A stretch of 64,000 nt of DNA, taken from positions 806,001 through 870,000 of the forward strand of contig NZ_CP076024.1 of assembly GCF_022788635.1 (NCBI RefSeq). The letters are read 5' to 3'. A program made the translations under genes and the position numbers. Shown here in pieces: positions 26,297 through 36,894 of the stretch. Source of the DNA: Methylobacter sp. S3L5C (GTDB lineage: Bacteria > Pseudomonadota > Gammaproteobacteria > Methylococcales > Methylomonadaceae). Under the pieces are notes generated by a model. The model saw only the letters and a program-made list of their open reading frames with translations, was not told the DNA's origin and did not search any database. Within the stretch, counting starts at the first letter, position 1. Each line of letters opens with the position of its first letter.

Positions 26297-29200
26297 TTAT
26301 AACGGTTCAAACAATGCTGCAAGATCGTCGGCAGTCAGGTTTAATGATTCTTCCTTCGCGCCACCTTTATAAATACTTTCAGCCAGCGCGCGCTTTCTTT
26401 CCTGCATGGCGATAATCTTTTCTTCAACCGTATTTTCAGTAATCAATTTATAAACAAAAACCGGCTTATCCTGCCCTATCCGATGAGCGCGGTCGGCAGC
26501 CTGACTTTCTGCCGCAGGATTCCACCAGGGATCATAAATAATAACGGTATCCGCTTCGGTTAAATTTAAACCGACCCCACCCGCTTTCAGACTAATCAGA
26601 AAAACATCCACTTTACCACTTTTGAATAACTCTATCGCCTCATCGCGCTTGCGGGTTTGTCCGGTCAGTTTACTATAAGCTATTTTTCGAACGTTCAATT
26701 CTTGTTCAATCAAGGCAATCATGCGGGTGAATTGGGAAAAAACCAGAATTCGCCGACCTTCTTCCAGTTGTTCCGGCAAGAGTTCCAATAATAGATCAAG
26801 CTTGGCCGATTCTTTTACTTTTTGCGCTTCTTTTAACGATAAGGTGCGTGGATCACAGCAAGTCTGGCGAAGCTTTAACAAGGCATCCAAAATAGTGATA
26901 TGGCTGCGTGACAAACCTTTTTCAGCAATCATATCGCGGACTTTTTTCTCCATAGTCAACCGAATGCTTTCATACAAAGCGGCCTGCTTTGGATAAAGTG
27001 GCACCGAACGAATAATCTCGGTTTTAGGCGGTAATTCGCTGGCGACCTCTTGCTTGGTGCGCCGCAGCATAAAAGGTGCAAGACGCCGTGACAGCCGTAA
27101 CCGTTGCTCGCCATCACCATAAACTTCAATGGGTATGCGGTAGCGTTTTCTAAAACTGGCGTTATTACCCAAAAAACCGGGCATCAAGAAATCAAATTGC
27201 GCCCAAAGTTCGCCCAAATGATTTTCCATCGGCGTTCCTGTTAAACACAAACGGTGATTGGTTTTAATCTGTCGGACTAATTGAGCCGCCAAAGAAACAG
27301 GATTTTTAATGGTTTGAGCTTCATCAAGAATCAAATAATGATAGTTATACTTGAGCAGCGTTTCATCATCTCGGGTCAACAGTGGATAAGTAGTCAGCAC
27401 CAGATCATAGTCGTTGATTTTATCGAACAAATGTTTTCGCTCTGCACCCTGCAAAGTTAATATTTTCAGGTCAGGCGTAAAACGTTCAGTTTCGCGTCGC
27501 CAGTTGCTCATCAAACTGGTGGGGGCAATGATTAAACAGGGCAAAATCATCCGGCCGCTTTGTTTTTCGAGCAACAAATGGGCGAGTGTTTGAATGGTTT
27601 TACCTAAACCCATATCATCGGCAAGAATTCCGGAAAATTTATATTCGCGTAAAAATTGTAACCAATTAAGCCCTGCTTGCTGGTAATGGCGTAATTCTGC
27701 CTGAAAGTTGACAGGTAATACAACATCTTGAATACCGGCAAAGCTTTTTAGTTTTTTCCCCAGCTCTATCAGTTCTTTACCTCCGGTTAACGAAAACAGG
27801 CCATAACTGTTCTCCTCCATATCAGCAAGGCTGGCCGCATTAAATCGTGATATTTTTAGTGAACCGTCATTTTGCAGAGTACCTGCGTTAAATAACTCAA
27901 GCAAAACCGCCAGTATAGGTTTTATTTTATCGCTGGAAACCGTTAGATATTGATAATTTCCTAACGACAAATTAAGTATGTCAGGCAAATTTTCCGGATC
28001 GTAGTTCTCCAGCACCGGCATAATCAAAGGTAATAAGGGATAGGCTTGATTATCAATTTCTACATTAAAATGCATTTCAAACCAGTCATTTTGACTTTCG
28101 CTAATCTCGGCATCCCAATTTTTGGCGCTTTGAAAACTCAGTTTAAAGCTATCGTCAATCTCGATAATCCATCCTTGCAGTTCAAGCATGGGAAGCGTAT
28201 TTTGAATAAAATCTCGCCAGCATGATGCATTATCAATCAGTGTTATTGCTCCCGGCGATAAAACCAGTTCACGTTGACCTGTTTTGTCGCCTGGAGCAAT
28301 AACAAAACCTTGGGATAAAAGCTGCTTTATTGCCTGACATTCAACTTCCGCCGACCGTTTAATTCGTACAAAGCCCGTACCCGTTTTTACAACGCTATAG
28401 TCTTCAGCGTTGGCAGCAGGAAGCAGGCAGTCTCCGTAATTGAAGCTGACAGTCATAAAATGGCCATACTGCCGGGCATCCACTTGTTCACCGTATAACA
28501 ATAATCGTGGAACAGGCACCAGTTCATCACTATTGGTTAATTCAATTTTTTTCGGTGCCGGTAACGGTATGTTTGGATGTTCAATCGTCAATTTAAAACT
28601 GAATTCATCGGCATATTCAGCAGGAATGACCGGGACAGACAAGATTTTATTCAGTTGATCAGCCGTTGGCATAGTTGCATTAAACGCGCCTAGTGTGCCC
28701 TGAACAATATCCAGATATTGAGGCGGATCAGTCAACAGCAACATTGCCGCTGGTTCAATTTCAACCGTAAGTTGATAATTTCCCGTATCCTGCTGGTGCC
28801 AAGCAAAATGTAAATCACGGTTAGCACCGGTTTTTAAAGCAGGATTCTCGGCGCTTTTCCAAAACAATCGACCTGTTTGCAATAATTTTGACAAGGCCAG
28901 GTAACCGACAGCACCGGCAAGCAATGGCTCGCCTTTATAAGTATTAAGTGCCGTCATTAATCTCGCAACCTCCTCATCCAGTGGTTGAATATAACTAAGA
29001 TATGAAAAGCTGTAGCGAAGATTGGCCAAGGTCGTTTTTCGCGCTTTGCCCAGACGACCCGATTTGTTTGCTTTGGTTATCAGAAAATCGATAGTAAATT
29101 CGTGGTTTGTCTTGCCGGGTTTAAGAATATAGGCAACAAACTCCTGGTAGATGTTATGTAGCTGAGGCGTGAACTGGTCAAGACTGTCCAGCCAGACCAG

Positions 29201-29542
29201 ACAACTGTTGTCTAAACCCGTCAAGGTTTGATTGGCATTTTGATACGACAGGCAGGCAGCGGCAACGTGCTTACAGTTATGACCCACGGGGCAGGAGCAA
29301 TCGCCCTTGATTTTAGCTGCACTAAAATCCGGACGCCAGACTATACGAATATCTTGCTGGTACGGATAAACATGACTGCCTTTAACTTCCGAATGAAGCT
29401 GCGTAGAAAGAGCACCTTCATGGGTGGTCACCAGCTTAATAACTAAACCTTGATCAAAATAGCTTCTTCCCTGTTCATAGGAATGCTCACCGCATTCATA
29501 ACGAATATCAGAACGGAGGAGCTTTTTAGGTTTATTCATCAA
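26297..29542 (-). CDS. SWIM zinc-finger SNF2-family helicase
   Basis: A 1081-residue ATP-driven DNA translocase of the HepA/RapA-related SNF2 group. N-terminal SWIM finger CSCPVGHNCKHVAA (about 80-93), a long middle region (about 100-620), then ATPase motifs: I LADDMGLGKTIQTL, II LILDEAQ, III LTGTPMEN, and SLKAGGVGLNL with DRAHRIGQ near the end. Such proteins occur singly in many proteobacteria and their task is not well known (chromatin-like remodelling or transcription recycling). It leads the transcription unit with the glycosyltransferases. No defence genes are nearby. Confidence 0.94.
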   Translation of the reverse strand: MMNKPKKLLRSDIRYECGEHSYEQGRSYFDQGLVIKLVTTHEGALSTQLHSEVKGSHVYPYQQDIRIVWRPDFSAAKIKGDCSCPVGHNCKHVAAACLSYQNANQTLTGLDNSCLVWLDSLDQFTPQLHNIYQEFVAYILKPGKTNHEFTIDFLITKANKSGRLGKARKTTLANLRYSFSYLSYIQPLDEEVARLMTALNTYKGEPLLAGAVGYLALSKLLQTGRLFWKSAENPALKTGANRDLHFAWHQQDTGNYQLTVEIEPAAMLLLTDPPQYLDIVQGTLGAFNATMPTADQLNKILSVPVIPAEYADEFSFKLTIEHPNIPLPAPKKIELTNSDELVPVPRLLLYGEQVDARQYGHFMTVSFNYGDCLLPAANAEDYSVVKTGTGFVRIKRSAEVECQAIKQLLSQGFVIAPGDKTGQRELVLSPGAITLIDNASCWRDFIQNTLPMLELQGWIIEIDDSFKLSFQSAKNWDAEISESQNDWFEMHFNVEIDNQAYPLLPLIMPVLENYDPENLPDILNLSLGNYQYLTVSSDKIKPILAVLLELFNAGTLQNDGSLKISRFNAASLADMEENSYGLFSLTGGKELIELGKKLKSFAGIQDVVLPVNFQAELRHYQQAGLNWLQFLREYKFSGILADDMGLGKTIQTLAHLLLEKQSGRMILPCLIIAPTSLMSNWRRETERFTPDLKILTLQGAERKHLFDKINDYDLVLTTYPLLTRDDETLLKYNYHYLILDEAQTIKNPVSLAAQLVRQIKTNHRLCLTGTPMENHLGELWAQFDFLMPGFLGNNASFRKRYRIPIEVYGDGEQRLRLSRRLAPFMLRRTKQEVASELPPKTEIIRSVPLYPKQAALYESIRLTMEKKVRDMIAEKGLSRSHITILDALLKLRQTCCDPRTLSLKEAQKVKESAKLDLLLELLPEQLEEGRRILVFSQFTRMIALIEQELNVRKIAYSKLTGQTRKRDEAIELFKSGKVDVFLISLKAGGVGLNLTEADTVIIYDPWWNPAAESQAADRAHRIGQDKPVFVYKLITENTVEEKIIAMQERKRALAESIYKGGAKEESLNLTADDLAALFEPL

Positions 29543-30126
29543 AGTAACAAGTAGAGTTGCAAAACAAGACCGTTATTGTACAACAACTGCCGACAAATAA
29601 GCCCTGCCTGACCCTATAACAATGTAAAAACAGGGCATTTGTTTCAATAAAATCCGCCAAGATCGAGTCATTTAATTGACCTCAATGAGAACCAACTTTT
29701 TAGGCTAAAACATCATAATACCTATCTCTTAATCCAGAAAAAATATAAACGCTGACGGTTACCGTTAATCCTGTTTCAGGTAATTAAACCTGCCTATCAC
29801 TTACCAGATAAAGTTACACCGTAAAACCAAAAAAGACGGCAGTTATAAAGATTGCTGTAAGCCATTAATAACAATATTAATAACATGGTAATTATCGCTT
29901 ATTTAAGCAAACTATTTGCAGATAATACTACCTTAAACAATCTATCTAAATAACCAAAAATGGTTGCTGTGGTACAGTATCTATATTACGTGTGCATTAC
30001 GTGCCAATAAAATTTATATCATTCATTATCAATATCTTAAAAAATAAATAACCCGGAATATGCTTATAAAAAGAACCTGATCACACAAGACTTAATACAA
30101 CTTCGATATTTTTTTTATTTAAAGTT
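29543..30126. other. Intergenic, no gene seen
   Basis: About 580 bases of AT-rich sequence upstream of the SNF2 gene (minus) and the 69-residue gene (plus). I see no ORF with coding character. A near-palindromic ACGGTTACCGT occurs near 29755. Promoters for both flanking genes probably lie here. Confidence 0.5.
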
Positions 30127-30154
30127 TTGACACGACAGGTTATCTCATGATAAA
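30127..30154 (+). promoter_or_regulatory. Sigma-70-like promoter of the small membrane protein gene
   Basis: A perfect -35 TTGACA (30127-30132) and a -10-like GATAAA (30149-30154) have a 16-base spacer. The start codon is about 113 bases downstream; the leader holds a weak CCCTC/GAGGG stem before the ribosome site. Confidence 0.55.
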
Positions 30155-30266
30155 AATTACCCCGTCGTAAAAAGTTAATTCGACAGATAATTCGAAAATT
30201 TATTTTTGAATTACCCCCTCGTGAGGAGAGGGCATAATAAATATTATAACTATAGAGGATTTCAAA

Positions 30267-30476
30267 ATGGCTGAAGTAGAAGAAAAAGATAACACATGGA
30301 TAATCGTTGGCGCTTGCATAGCAGGCATTATTCTTTTGGTTGTTATGTTAAAACAAGACGAAACAAAGCATTTGCAAAGTGGCGCAGTTGCAGAACAACA
30401 AAAAGAAACATTCTCTAAAATTGAGAAGAGACATACATCAAATAACAGCTCTGCTGAAGCAATCTCAGGCAAGTAA
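30267..30476 (+). CDS. Small single-span membrane protein (69 aa)
   Basis: MAEVEEKDNTW is followed by a TM helix at about residues 11-28 (TWIIVGACIAGIILLVVML) and a hydrophilic Gln/Lys/Ser-rich tail (about 30-69). A GAGGATTT-type ribosome site lies about 6 bases before the ATG. It has its own promoter and hairpin terminator, so it is a free-standing unit. No family is recognised. It may be a membrane regulator or stress protein; function is unknown. Confidence 0.75.
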   Translation: MAEVEEKDNTWIIVGACIAGIILLVVMLKQDETKHLQSGAVAEQQKETFSKIEKRHTSNNSSAEAISGK

Positions 30477-30485
30477 AGGCATTAT

Positions 30486-30515
30486 CTCCCCCGTCTTTTA
30501 GATTGGGCGGGGGAG
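30486..30515 (+). terminator. GC-rich hairpin after the 69-residue gene
   Basis: CTCCCCCG (30486-30493) pairs with CGGGGGAG (30508-30515) over a 14-base loop. It starts 10 bases after the stop. The following bases are TATTATCTG with no T-run, so it is a weak intrinsic terminator or a 3'-end stabilising stem. Confidence 0.6.
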
Positions 30516-30896
30516 TATTATCTGAAATTGCTTGTATTTTTCAACGCCTGGTCAATAATAAAAACTGACCATAAGAACAACGCCAGGCGATTGTTAAATT
30601 AATCCACACCCTTCTGAAATCAGTCTATCCCTACCCGCTTAAACCACTTCTGACTTACTCGCCTTTTGTTACAATGGCTAATCGGTTTTTTTTAAAAATA
30701 GAATTATAGAATAGAGATAATATAGATTTGACTGATAGTTTTATCATTTGCATGACAATGTGTCGGACAAACAGCTAATTCCCTGCATAATTTTCTTCGT
30801 AAAATCCCAACCAGCCTCTGTGAAAAAAAAGCTATGTTAATATAGCCAAAAATACGGCTCTGTCATTAAAACATATCAAAATAACCCTTTTAAAAA
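30516..30896. other. Intergenic between the small gene and folA
   Basis: No coding region is evident in these 380 bases. The stretch is AT-rich near folA, so the folA promoter probably lies here, but I could not pick one with confidence. No recognisable RNA gene. Confidence 0.5.
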
Positions 30897-31400
30897 ATGA
30901 AAATATCACTTATCGTCGCGATGGCGAGTAATCGGGTCATTGGCCTGAATAATAAAATGCCATGGCATTTGTCAGCCGATCTTAAGAAATTTAAAAAAAT
31001 CACTATGGGTTCGCCTATTTTAATGGGCAGAAAAACGTATGAATCCATAGGCAGACCATTACCTGGCCGCACTAATATGATTATCAGTAGAAACCTCGAC
31101 TATCAACAGAATGGCTGTGTGGTTTTTAATGACCTTAAAAAAGCACTCGAAAAAGCGTGTGAAAATACTGAAGAAATTTTTATTATTGGCGGCTCTGATC
31201 TTTATCAATCGATATTACCAATAGCCGATACGATCTATCTTACCCTTATAAACCAAGAGTTTCAGGGTGATACATTTTTCCCTAAAATTGAATTAAATGA
31301 TTGGTCTGAGGTGGAACGGGAAGATATTATCGATGACCCTGAGGCAGCCTTTAATTACAGTTTTTTAAAGCTTGAAAAAATAATCCCCAACATCTGCTAG
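30897..31400 (+). CDS. folA: Dihydrofolate reductase
   Basis: FolA reduces dihydrofolate to tetrahydrofolate with NADPH. The 167-residue protein begins MKISLIVAMASNRVIGLNNKMPWHLSADLK, with the PWHL loop and the acid Asp at the LSAD position; MGRKTYESIGRPLPGRTNMIISR and FIIGGSDLY are the NADPH sites, and TFFPKI is kept at the end. It precedes aroG by about 85 bases and may be a separate unit. Confidence 0.97.
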   Translation: MKISLIVAMASNRVIGLNNKMPWHLSADLKKFKKITMGSPILMGRKTYESIGRPLPGRTNMIISRNLDYQQNGCVVFNDLKKALEKACENTEEIFIIGGSDLYQSILPIADTIYLTLINQEFQGDTFFPKIELNDWSEVEREDIIDDPEAAFNYSFLKLEKIIPNIC

Positions 31401-31485
31401 CAAAAACTCACAAGAAGATGATGAAACCAGTTAAAATAGTAAAATTTAACAATCATTTTGTGAAAGCAACGGCTTGGTAGCTATC

Positions 31486-32571
31486 ATGCAAACTAAATAT
31501 AATACGGACGACTTGAGAATTTGTGGCATTAAAGAAGTCATTCCACCGGCTCAGGTTCACGATGAAATACCTATCAGTGAAACGGCCGCAGAAACAACTC
31601 TTCAGGCAAGGGCAGAAATTCATAAAATATTAACAGGACAGGATGACAGACTACTGGTTGTCGTAGGTCCTTGCTCTATTCATGATCCAAAAGCCGCTTT
31701 AGAATATGCCGGACGTTTGAAGACCATCAAAGATGAGTTAAAAAACGATTTACTGATTGTTATGCGTGTTTACTTTGAGAAACCTCGCACGACCGTTGGC
31801 TGGAAAGGCTTGATTAATGACCCGGATCTTGATTCCAGCTTCAATATCAATAAAGGCTTGCGCGTAGCCAGACAGTTATTAATGGATATTAATACACTCG
31901 GCGTACCTGCCGCCACTGAATACCTGGATTTAATTACGCCACAATACATTTCCGACTTGATTGCCTGGGGAGCGATTGGTGCCAGAACAACAGAAAGTCA
32001 GGGCCATCGTGAACTGGCGTCTGGCGTATCGTGTCCCATCGGCTTTAAAAACTCTACGGATGGTACGATTAAAATTGCGATCGATGCAATAAGAGCCGCC
32101 ATGAGCCCACACCATTTTTTATCGCTGACTAAAGCAGGACACTCTGCCATTTTTTCAACAACAGGCAATGAAGATGTACATATCATTTTAAGAGGTGGCA
32201 ATGGCCGTCCCAACTATGATGCAGTCAGTGTCGAACAAGTTGCTGAAGGTCTGGTAAAGGCTGATTTAAAAGCCAATATCATGATTGATTTCAGTCATGC
32301 CAACAGCTTAAAACAATGCCAACGACAACTGATTGTCGGTAATGATGTTTGCGGACAAATAGCGCTTGGTGATCAACGGGTTATGGGGGTGATGATAGAA
32401 AGTCATCTTAATGCCGGTAACCAGGAGGTCATTGAAGGCCAGCCACTAAATTACGGACAAAGTATTACTGACGGCTGTTTGTCATGGGAAGATACTGCTC
32501 CAATGCTGCGTAATCTGGCTATGGCCGTGCAAAAACGCAGACAGGTAAATAGCCAACAGGACTTAAGCTGA
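31486..32571 (+). CDS. aroG: 3-deoxy-7-phosphoheptulonate (DAHP) synthase, class I
   Basis: DAHP synthase condenses phosphoenolpyruvate with erythrose 4-phosphate, opening aromatic amino acid synthesis. The 361-residue type I-alpha enzyme has [55 protein letters not shown] and the [17 protein letters not shown] metal region. The AroG/F/H feedback class cannot be told from sequence alone; aroG is used as a generic symbol. A TTG at 31474 is in frame; I chose ATG at 31486. Its TGA overlaps the following ATG by one base. Confidence 0.94.
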   Translation: MQTKYNTDDLRICGIKEVIPPAQVHDEIPISETAAETTLQARAEIHKILTGQDDRLLVVVGPCSIHDPKAALEYAGRLKTIKDELKNDLLIVMRVYFEKPRTTVGWKGLINDPDLDSSFNINKGLRVARQLLMDINTLGVPAATEYLDLITPQYISDLIAWGAIGARTTESQGHRELASGVSCPIGFKNSTDGTIKIAIDAIRAAMSPHHFLSLTKAGHSAIFSTTGNEDVHIILRGGNGRPNYDAVSVEQVAEGLVKADLKANIMIDFSHANSLKQCQRQLIVGNDVCGQIALGDQRVMGVMIESHLNAGNQEVIEGQPLNYGQSITDGCLSWEDTAPMLRNLAMAVQKRRQVNSQQDLS

Positions 32572-33548
32572 TGATAATTGTTGTTAACGGCGAAACCCGT
32601 GAATATACCGAACAAACCAATGTTGCCGATGTCATCGCCAGCATGGGCTTAACCGGCAAAAAAATCGCTATTGAATTGAACAAGGAAATCTTGCCCTTTC
32701 AGCAATATGACACCCATTTATTACAGGCGGAAGATCGCCTGGAAATTGTACATGCCATTGGTGGTGGTCAGGAAGATTCATTCATACTTGCCGGTGTCAC
32801 TTATCATTCACGACTACTGGTCGGTACGGGTAAATACAAAGATATGGAAGAAACCCGACTGGCTATTGAAGCCAGTGGTGCCCAAATTGTGACTGTTGCC
32901 ATTCGGCGCACCAATATTGGCCAGACCCCCGGGGAACCCAATTTACTGGATGTTATTTCACCCGACAAATACACCATTCTGCCCAATACCGCAGGTTGTT
33001 ATACAGTCGAAGATGCCGTAAGAACCTGCCGTTTGGGCCGGGAATTACTCGGTGGACACAATCTGGTTAAACTGGAAGTATTAGCTGACCAAAAAACATT
33101 ATTTCCTAACGTTGCTGAAACCTATCTGGCCGCCGAATTATTGGTTAAAGACGGCTTCGATGTCATGGTTTACACCAATGATGATCCGATTGCCGCAAAA
33201 AGACTGGAAGATATCGGTTGCATAGCGGTTATGCCTTTGGCTGCACCCATTGGCTCAGGTTTGGGTATTCGTAATCCTTATAATATCTTAACCATTATTG
33301 AAAATGCCAAGGTACCCATTTTGGTGGATGCAGGTGTAGGCACGGCCTCCGATGCTGCCATTGCGATGGAACTGGGCTGTGCTGGCGTGCTGATGAACAC
33401 GGCCATTGCTGAAGCCAAAAACCCGATACTCATGGCTTCTGCGATGCGTAAAGGCATTGAAGCAGGCCGGGAAGCTTATTTAGCCGGTCGTATGGCCAGA
33501 AAACGCTTTGCCTCTGCCTCATCACCCATAGACGGGTTGTTCTTTTAA
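32571..33548 (+). CDS. thiSG: Fused ThiS sulfur carrier - ThiG thiazole synthase
   Basis: A 325-residue single chain. Residues 1-66 are ThiS ([19 protein letters not shown]...[10 protein letters not shown], with the Gly run 64-66), and residues about 70-325 are ThiG ([36 protein letters not shown] with the Schiff-base Lys, and [14 protein letters not shown]). ThiG makes thiamine's thiazole using sulfur carried as a thiocarboxylate on the ThiS C-terminal Gly. In this chain the Gly is internal, with no start codon between the domains. It overlaps aroG (TGATG) and precedes trmB by two bases. Confidence 0.93.
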   Translation: MIIVVNGETREYTEQTNVADVIASMGLTGKKIAIELNKEILPFQQYDTHLLQAEDRLEIVHAIGGGQEDSFILAGVTYHSRLLVGTGKYKDMEETRLAIEASGAQIVTVAIRRTNIGQTPGEPNLLDVISPDKYTILPNTAGCYTVEDAVRTCRLGRELLGGHNLVKLEVLADQKTLFPNVAETYLAAELLVKDGFDVMVYTNDDPIAAKRLEDIGCIAVMPLAAPIGSGLGIRNPYNILTIIENAKVPILVDAGVGTASDAAIAMELGCAGVLMNTAIAEAKNPILMASAMRKGIEAGREAYLAGRMARKRFASASSPIDGLFF

Positions 33549-33550
33549 TA

Positions 33551-34243
33551 ATGCTGACCGTTTCTGAACCCACCCTACCGCAAAGAATCCGTAGCTTTAT
33601 TCGCCGGCAAGGCCGTCTTACGCCCGGTCAGCAACTGGCTTTGGATAGCCATTGGAATACCTATTGCCTGGATCCTGAAACAGATTATGATTTTACTCAA
33701 GTGTTCGGGCGTGACGCACCGCTGTTTATTGAAATAGGCTTTGGCAACGGCGATAGCTTGGCCAAGATGGCAGCGGCTAATCCTGATAAGAATTATATTG
33801 GCATAGAAGTCCATACGCCTGGCGTTGGACATTTGCTCATTTTACTTCATGAGCATGGCATAAATAATGTCAGAATTTATAGTCACGATGCCATCGAAAT
33901 TTTAGAGAATAAAATTGCCGATAATAGCTTGGCGGGCATTCACTTGTTCTTTCCTGATCCCTGGCATAAAAAGAAACATCATAAAAGGCGTATCGTGCGT
34001 CCCAGTTTTGTTGACTTGTTAGTCAAAAAACTAAAAACGGGGGGATACTTTCATGCCGCAACCGATTGGGAAAATTACGCAGAAGCTATGCTGGCCATTT
34101 TATCGGCAAGTCCGGTATTAACCAATACCAGTTCAAGCAATGACTATTGCCAATGCCCGGAATACCGGCCGTTAACAAAATTTGAGCAGCGCGGCATAAG
34201 ACTGGGGCATGGCGTTTGGGATTTGATTTTTAGCAAAGTATAA
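33551..34243 (+). CDS. trmB: tRNA (guanine-N7-)-methyltransferase
   Basis: TrmB adds the m7G46 methyl group to tRNA. The 230-residue protein has the SAM-binding segment [29 protein letters not shown], and the catalytic Asp region [19 protein letters not shown], and ends [17 protein letters not shown]. It closes the aroG-thiSG-trmB operon; thiS/thiG/trmB adjacency is common in gammaproteobacteria. Confidence 0.97.
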   Translation: MLTVSEPTLPQRIRSFIRRQGRLTPGQQLALDSHWNTYCLDPETDYDFTQVFGRDAPLFIEIGFGNGDSLAKMAAANPDKNYIGIEVHTPGVGHLLILLHEHGINNVRIYSHDAIEILENKIADNSLAGIHLFFPDPWHKKKHHKRRIVRPSFVDLLVKKLKTGGYFHAATDWENYAEAMLAILSASPVLTNTSSSNDYCQCPEYRPLTKFEQRGIRLGHGVWDLIFSKV

Positions 34244-34336
34244 ATACCTGGAATTGACTAAATACTGAAAAATCGATTTATTCAATAAGGTCCATGAAAA
34301 CCATGGGGATAATTTTTAAAGCAATCAATAAACTGG

Positions 34337-36769
34337 TCACTTTACACGGTCTAATTCTACGATTAACTGCTCTATTTCTTTATTGCCCGGCAATGCTTCG
34401 GCAGCTTTTCTTGCATAAACAAGTGCCCCTTTGTTGTCGCCCGCCTCGCGCTGCATCGAAATCAATGCGCTGAGTATCTGGAGGTTGTGTGGTTGACGCT
34501 TTTCAGCCGCTTTCAATACGGCCAACGCTTCGCGTTGCTTACCCATAGAATTAAGTGCGATGCCGTAAACATACACATAGCGGGCATTATCTGGAGCAAG
34601 CTTACCGGCCTTGGCGAATTCTTGTAGCGCAGCAGCTTTATTTGCCTTACGTACCAATAACAAGCCTAGTGCATGGTGTAAATCCGCCGCATCGGGGATT
34701 AATGACAAACCTTTACGTAATTGTTTTTCGCCTTCACCATCGCGACCTTGCTGACGATAGGCATCGGCAAGATTGGCATAGGCGCCAACAAAGAGTGGAT
34801 CAAGAGTAGTAACGCGTTGATAGGCGACAATAGCCTCGTCTATTTTGCCTTGCTGCAGGTAAAAGTTACCAACATTAATATTTTCCGCCGGCCAGTCAGC
34901 ATTAAGCTTTAGGGCATCCTTATATTCTTGCATCGCATTATTGCGACTATCCCGCCGCCCCTCTGCAATCTGACTGTCTGGTATATCAGCAAGCACTCGC
35001 GCAGCTTCAATGCGTACACCACGAACCGGATCGGTAAGCAATGGCGAAGCGGATAGTGTTCGATTGATTGGATCAACAGATTCAATCAAGCCAAGACCGG
35101 CAATACGCACCGAAGAATCGGCATCTTTCAATTGCGATCGTGCAAACGTTAACAGATCCGGACTCATCATCGGCTTGATCAACGTAAGAGCGGTAGCACG
35201 AACAACCGCCGGACTTGCTGAATCCTGAGCAAGTTCTTGTAATGCAGGTAATGCTTTAATGCCCTGCGTTGTCCCAGCGTGCAGTGTCGTGCCGTAATGC
35301 GGACGCTTACGCCAATCCTTGCCATACCATTTATCCATTATACCAGCGGCCCATTCGGGCTTTTGTTTTTGATGGCATTGGGTGCAGGCATTTGGGCTGC
35401 CTAACGATTGTGATAAATCCGGTCTGGGTAAACGAAAACTATGATCGTGCCGCCCATCGTTCACCATGTAATTTTGTTCAGGTGCGTGGCAGTCCATACA
35501 CGCAGCACCTTTTGAATCGGGCTTGTGGAAATGATGTTTTTCCGTATCAAATGTTTCGGCAACATGACAACGAGTACATAGCGCATTACCTTCGGCGCGT
35601 AATTTAAGGGAATGAGGCTCGTGACAATCCATACAAGTCACTCCATTCTGGAACATCTTGCTCTGACGGAACGATCCCCAGGTGTAATCTTCGTCGCGTT
35701 GCTGTCCATCGGCATGATAAGTCGGCTGCGTCAGTAATGCAGGTTGATGCGTATCTTCCAGCGGCAAACCCGGCAAACTGCCTTCAACCAGCGTCAAGCG
35801 GCGTGAATGACAAGCCCAACAGACATTCATCAAGGTATCGTCGGCAGGCTGTTCACGATGAGCAATAACGCCTTTATCAGAAAACTTCCACGCGTCTTGC
35901 CAGTGGCTTTGCAGCTTCACTGCCAAGCCTTTGTTAACATCCGAATAGGGCGGCTGTGCCTGCTTCGCCCACTCGACATGCTGTGATGCAGGGCCGTGGC
36001 AAGACTCACAAGCGACATTGATCTCCTTGAAAGTTGTTTTATAGGTGTCTGTTTGGGCATCGTAGCCTTTTTTCAGATGAGTTGAATGGCATTCAGCGCA
36101 TTCCATGTTCCAGTTTTGGTAACGCCCCGTCCAATGCAATTGATCGGTATGATCGATTTTTTCCTTTGGATACAAATGAAACCAGCGTTGCCCGCCTTCG
36201 CTTTTTGGACGGCTGTCCCAGGCAATACCAAGCGTTTGATAACGGCCTCCGGGAAAGGCAATCAAATATTGTTGTAGTGGCGTAACACCAAACGTGTAGG
36301 TGATTGAATAATCAGTTAATTTACCATCCGGGCCGTCAGTGCGTACCATAAACTTATCGTCACGCTTAAAAAAAGTCGATTCGACATCGAAGTGTTTAAA
36401 TTTAGCGTTATTAAAGTCGCCAAGTACGGTTTGTGCAGTAGCTTCCTGCATCGCCAAATCATGATGCGAGCCTTGCCATGCGTTAACTTCGGTCTGATGA
36501 CATTGCTTACAGGCGCTGGCACCAACATATTCTTTAGTCGTGACAGGCATTATCGGTTCTGATTCTGGTTTCGCTAGCGGAGTAATGGACGAAATTATCG
36601 TTACGGGAGGCCTGTTAGCAAAGTAGACAACGCCAATAACCAACCCAACCAACATAAAGATTGATAGCAACAAAACGAGACGACTGTTACTTTTGCCAGA
36701 TAGAACGGGGGTTACGTTGGTTTCAGACACGATTTTTGTGGCGGGTTTTGGTGTCTTGTTGCGGTTCAT
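34337..36769 (-). CDS. Octaheme c-type cytochrome with HEAT-like and TPR repeats
   Basis: An 810-residue membrane-anchored, periplasmic protein. N-terminal TM at about residues 28-50. Eight CxxCH haem-binding motifs lie between about 85 and 470: CKQCH, CAECH, CESCH, CWACH, CMDCH, CTRCH, CMDCH, CTQCH. HEAT-like helices follow (about 510-610), then TPR units (about 620-790; NADWPAENINVGNFYLQQGKID, NLADAYRQQGRDGEG). The fold resembles cytochrome c554/octaheme families with a C-terminal TPR. It is probably an electron-transfer or multiheme reductase component. No partner oxidoreductase is adjacent except the small exported protein upstream. Confidence 0.9.
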   Translation of the reverse strand: MNRNKTPKPATKIVSETNVTPVLSGKSNSRLVLLLSIFMLVGLVIGVVYFANRPPVTIISSITPLAKPESEPIMPVTTKEYVGASACKQCHQTEVNAWQGSHHDLAMQEATAQTVLGDFNNAKFKHFDVESTFFKRDDKFMVRTDGPDGKLTDYSITYTFGVTPLQQYLIAFPGGRYQTLGIAWDSRPKSEGGQRWFHLYPKEKIDHTDQLHWTGRYQNWNMECAECHSTHLKKGYDAQTDTYKTTFKEINVACESCHGPASQHVEWAKQAQPPYSDVNKGLAVKLQSHWQDAWKFSDKGVIAHREQPADDTLMNVCWACHSRRLTLVEGSLPGLPLEDTHQPALLTQPTYHADGQQRDEDYTWGSFRQSKMFQNGVTCMDCHEPHSLKLRAEGNALCTRCHVAETFDTEKHHFHKPDSKGAACMDCHAPEQNYMVNDGRHDHSFRLPRPDLSQSLGSPNACTQCHQKQKPEWAAGIMDKWYGKDWRKRPHYGTTLHAGTTQGIKALPALQELAQDSASPAVVRATALTLIKPMMSPDLLTFARSQLKDADSSVRIAGLGLIESVDPINRTLSASPLLTDPVRGVRIEAARVLADIPDSQIAEGRRDSRNNAMQEYKDALKLNADWPAENINVGNFYLQQGKIDEAIVAYQRVTTLDPLFVGAYANLADAYRQQGRDGEGEKQLRKGLSLIPDAADLHHALGLLLVRKANKAAALQEFAKAGKLAPDNARYVYVYGIALNSMGKQREALAVLKAAEKRQPHNLQILSALISMQREAGDNKGALVYARKAAEALPGNKEIEQLIVELDRVK

Positions 36770-36894
36770 TCTGAGTCCTTAATTGGGAGCCTGGGCGTTG
36801 AGATTTTTTGCATCCTACTTGACTGATAGATGTTTCACAGAGCAGCAAGCTTGGAGCTGCTTAAACTGATCTTGTGGGAAAAGTTCAATGACCA

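Noticed and set aside
26297-29542. SNF2 helicase as part of a phage-defence island (DISARM-like)
   Set aside because: No methylase, nuclease or DUF1998-type partner nearby; neighbours are glycosyltransferases. SWIM-SNF2 proteins occur singly in many genomes.
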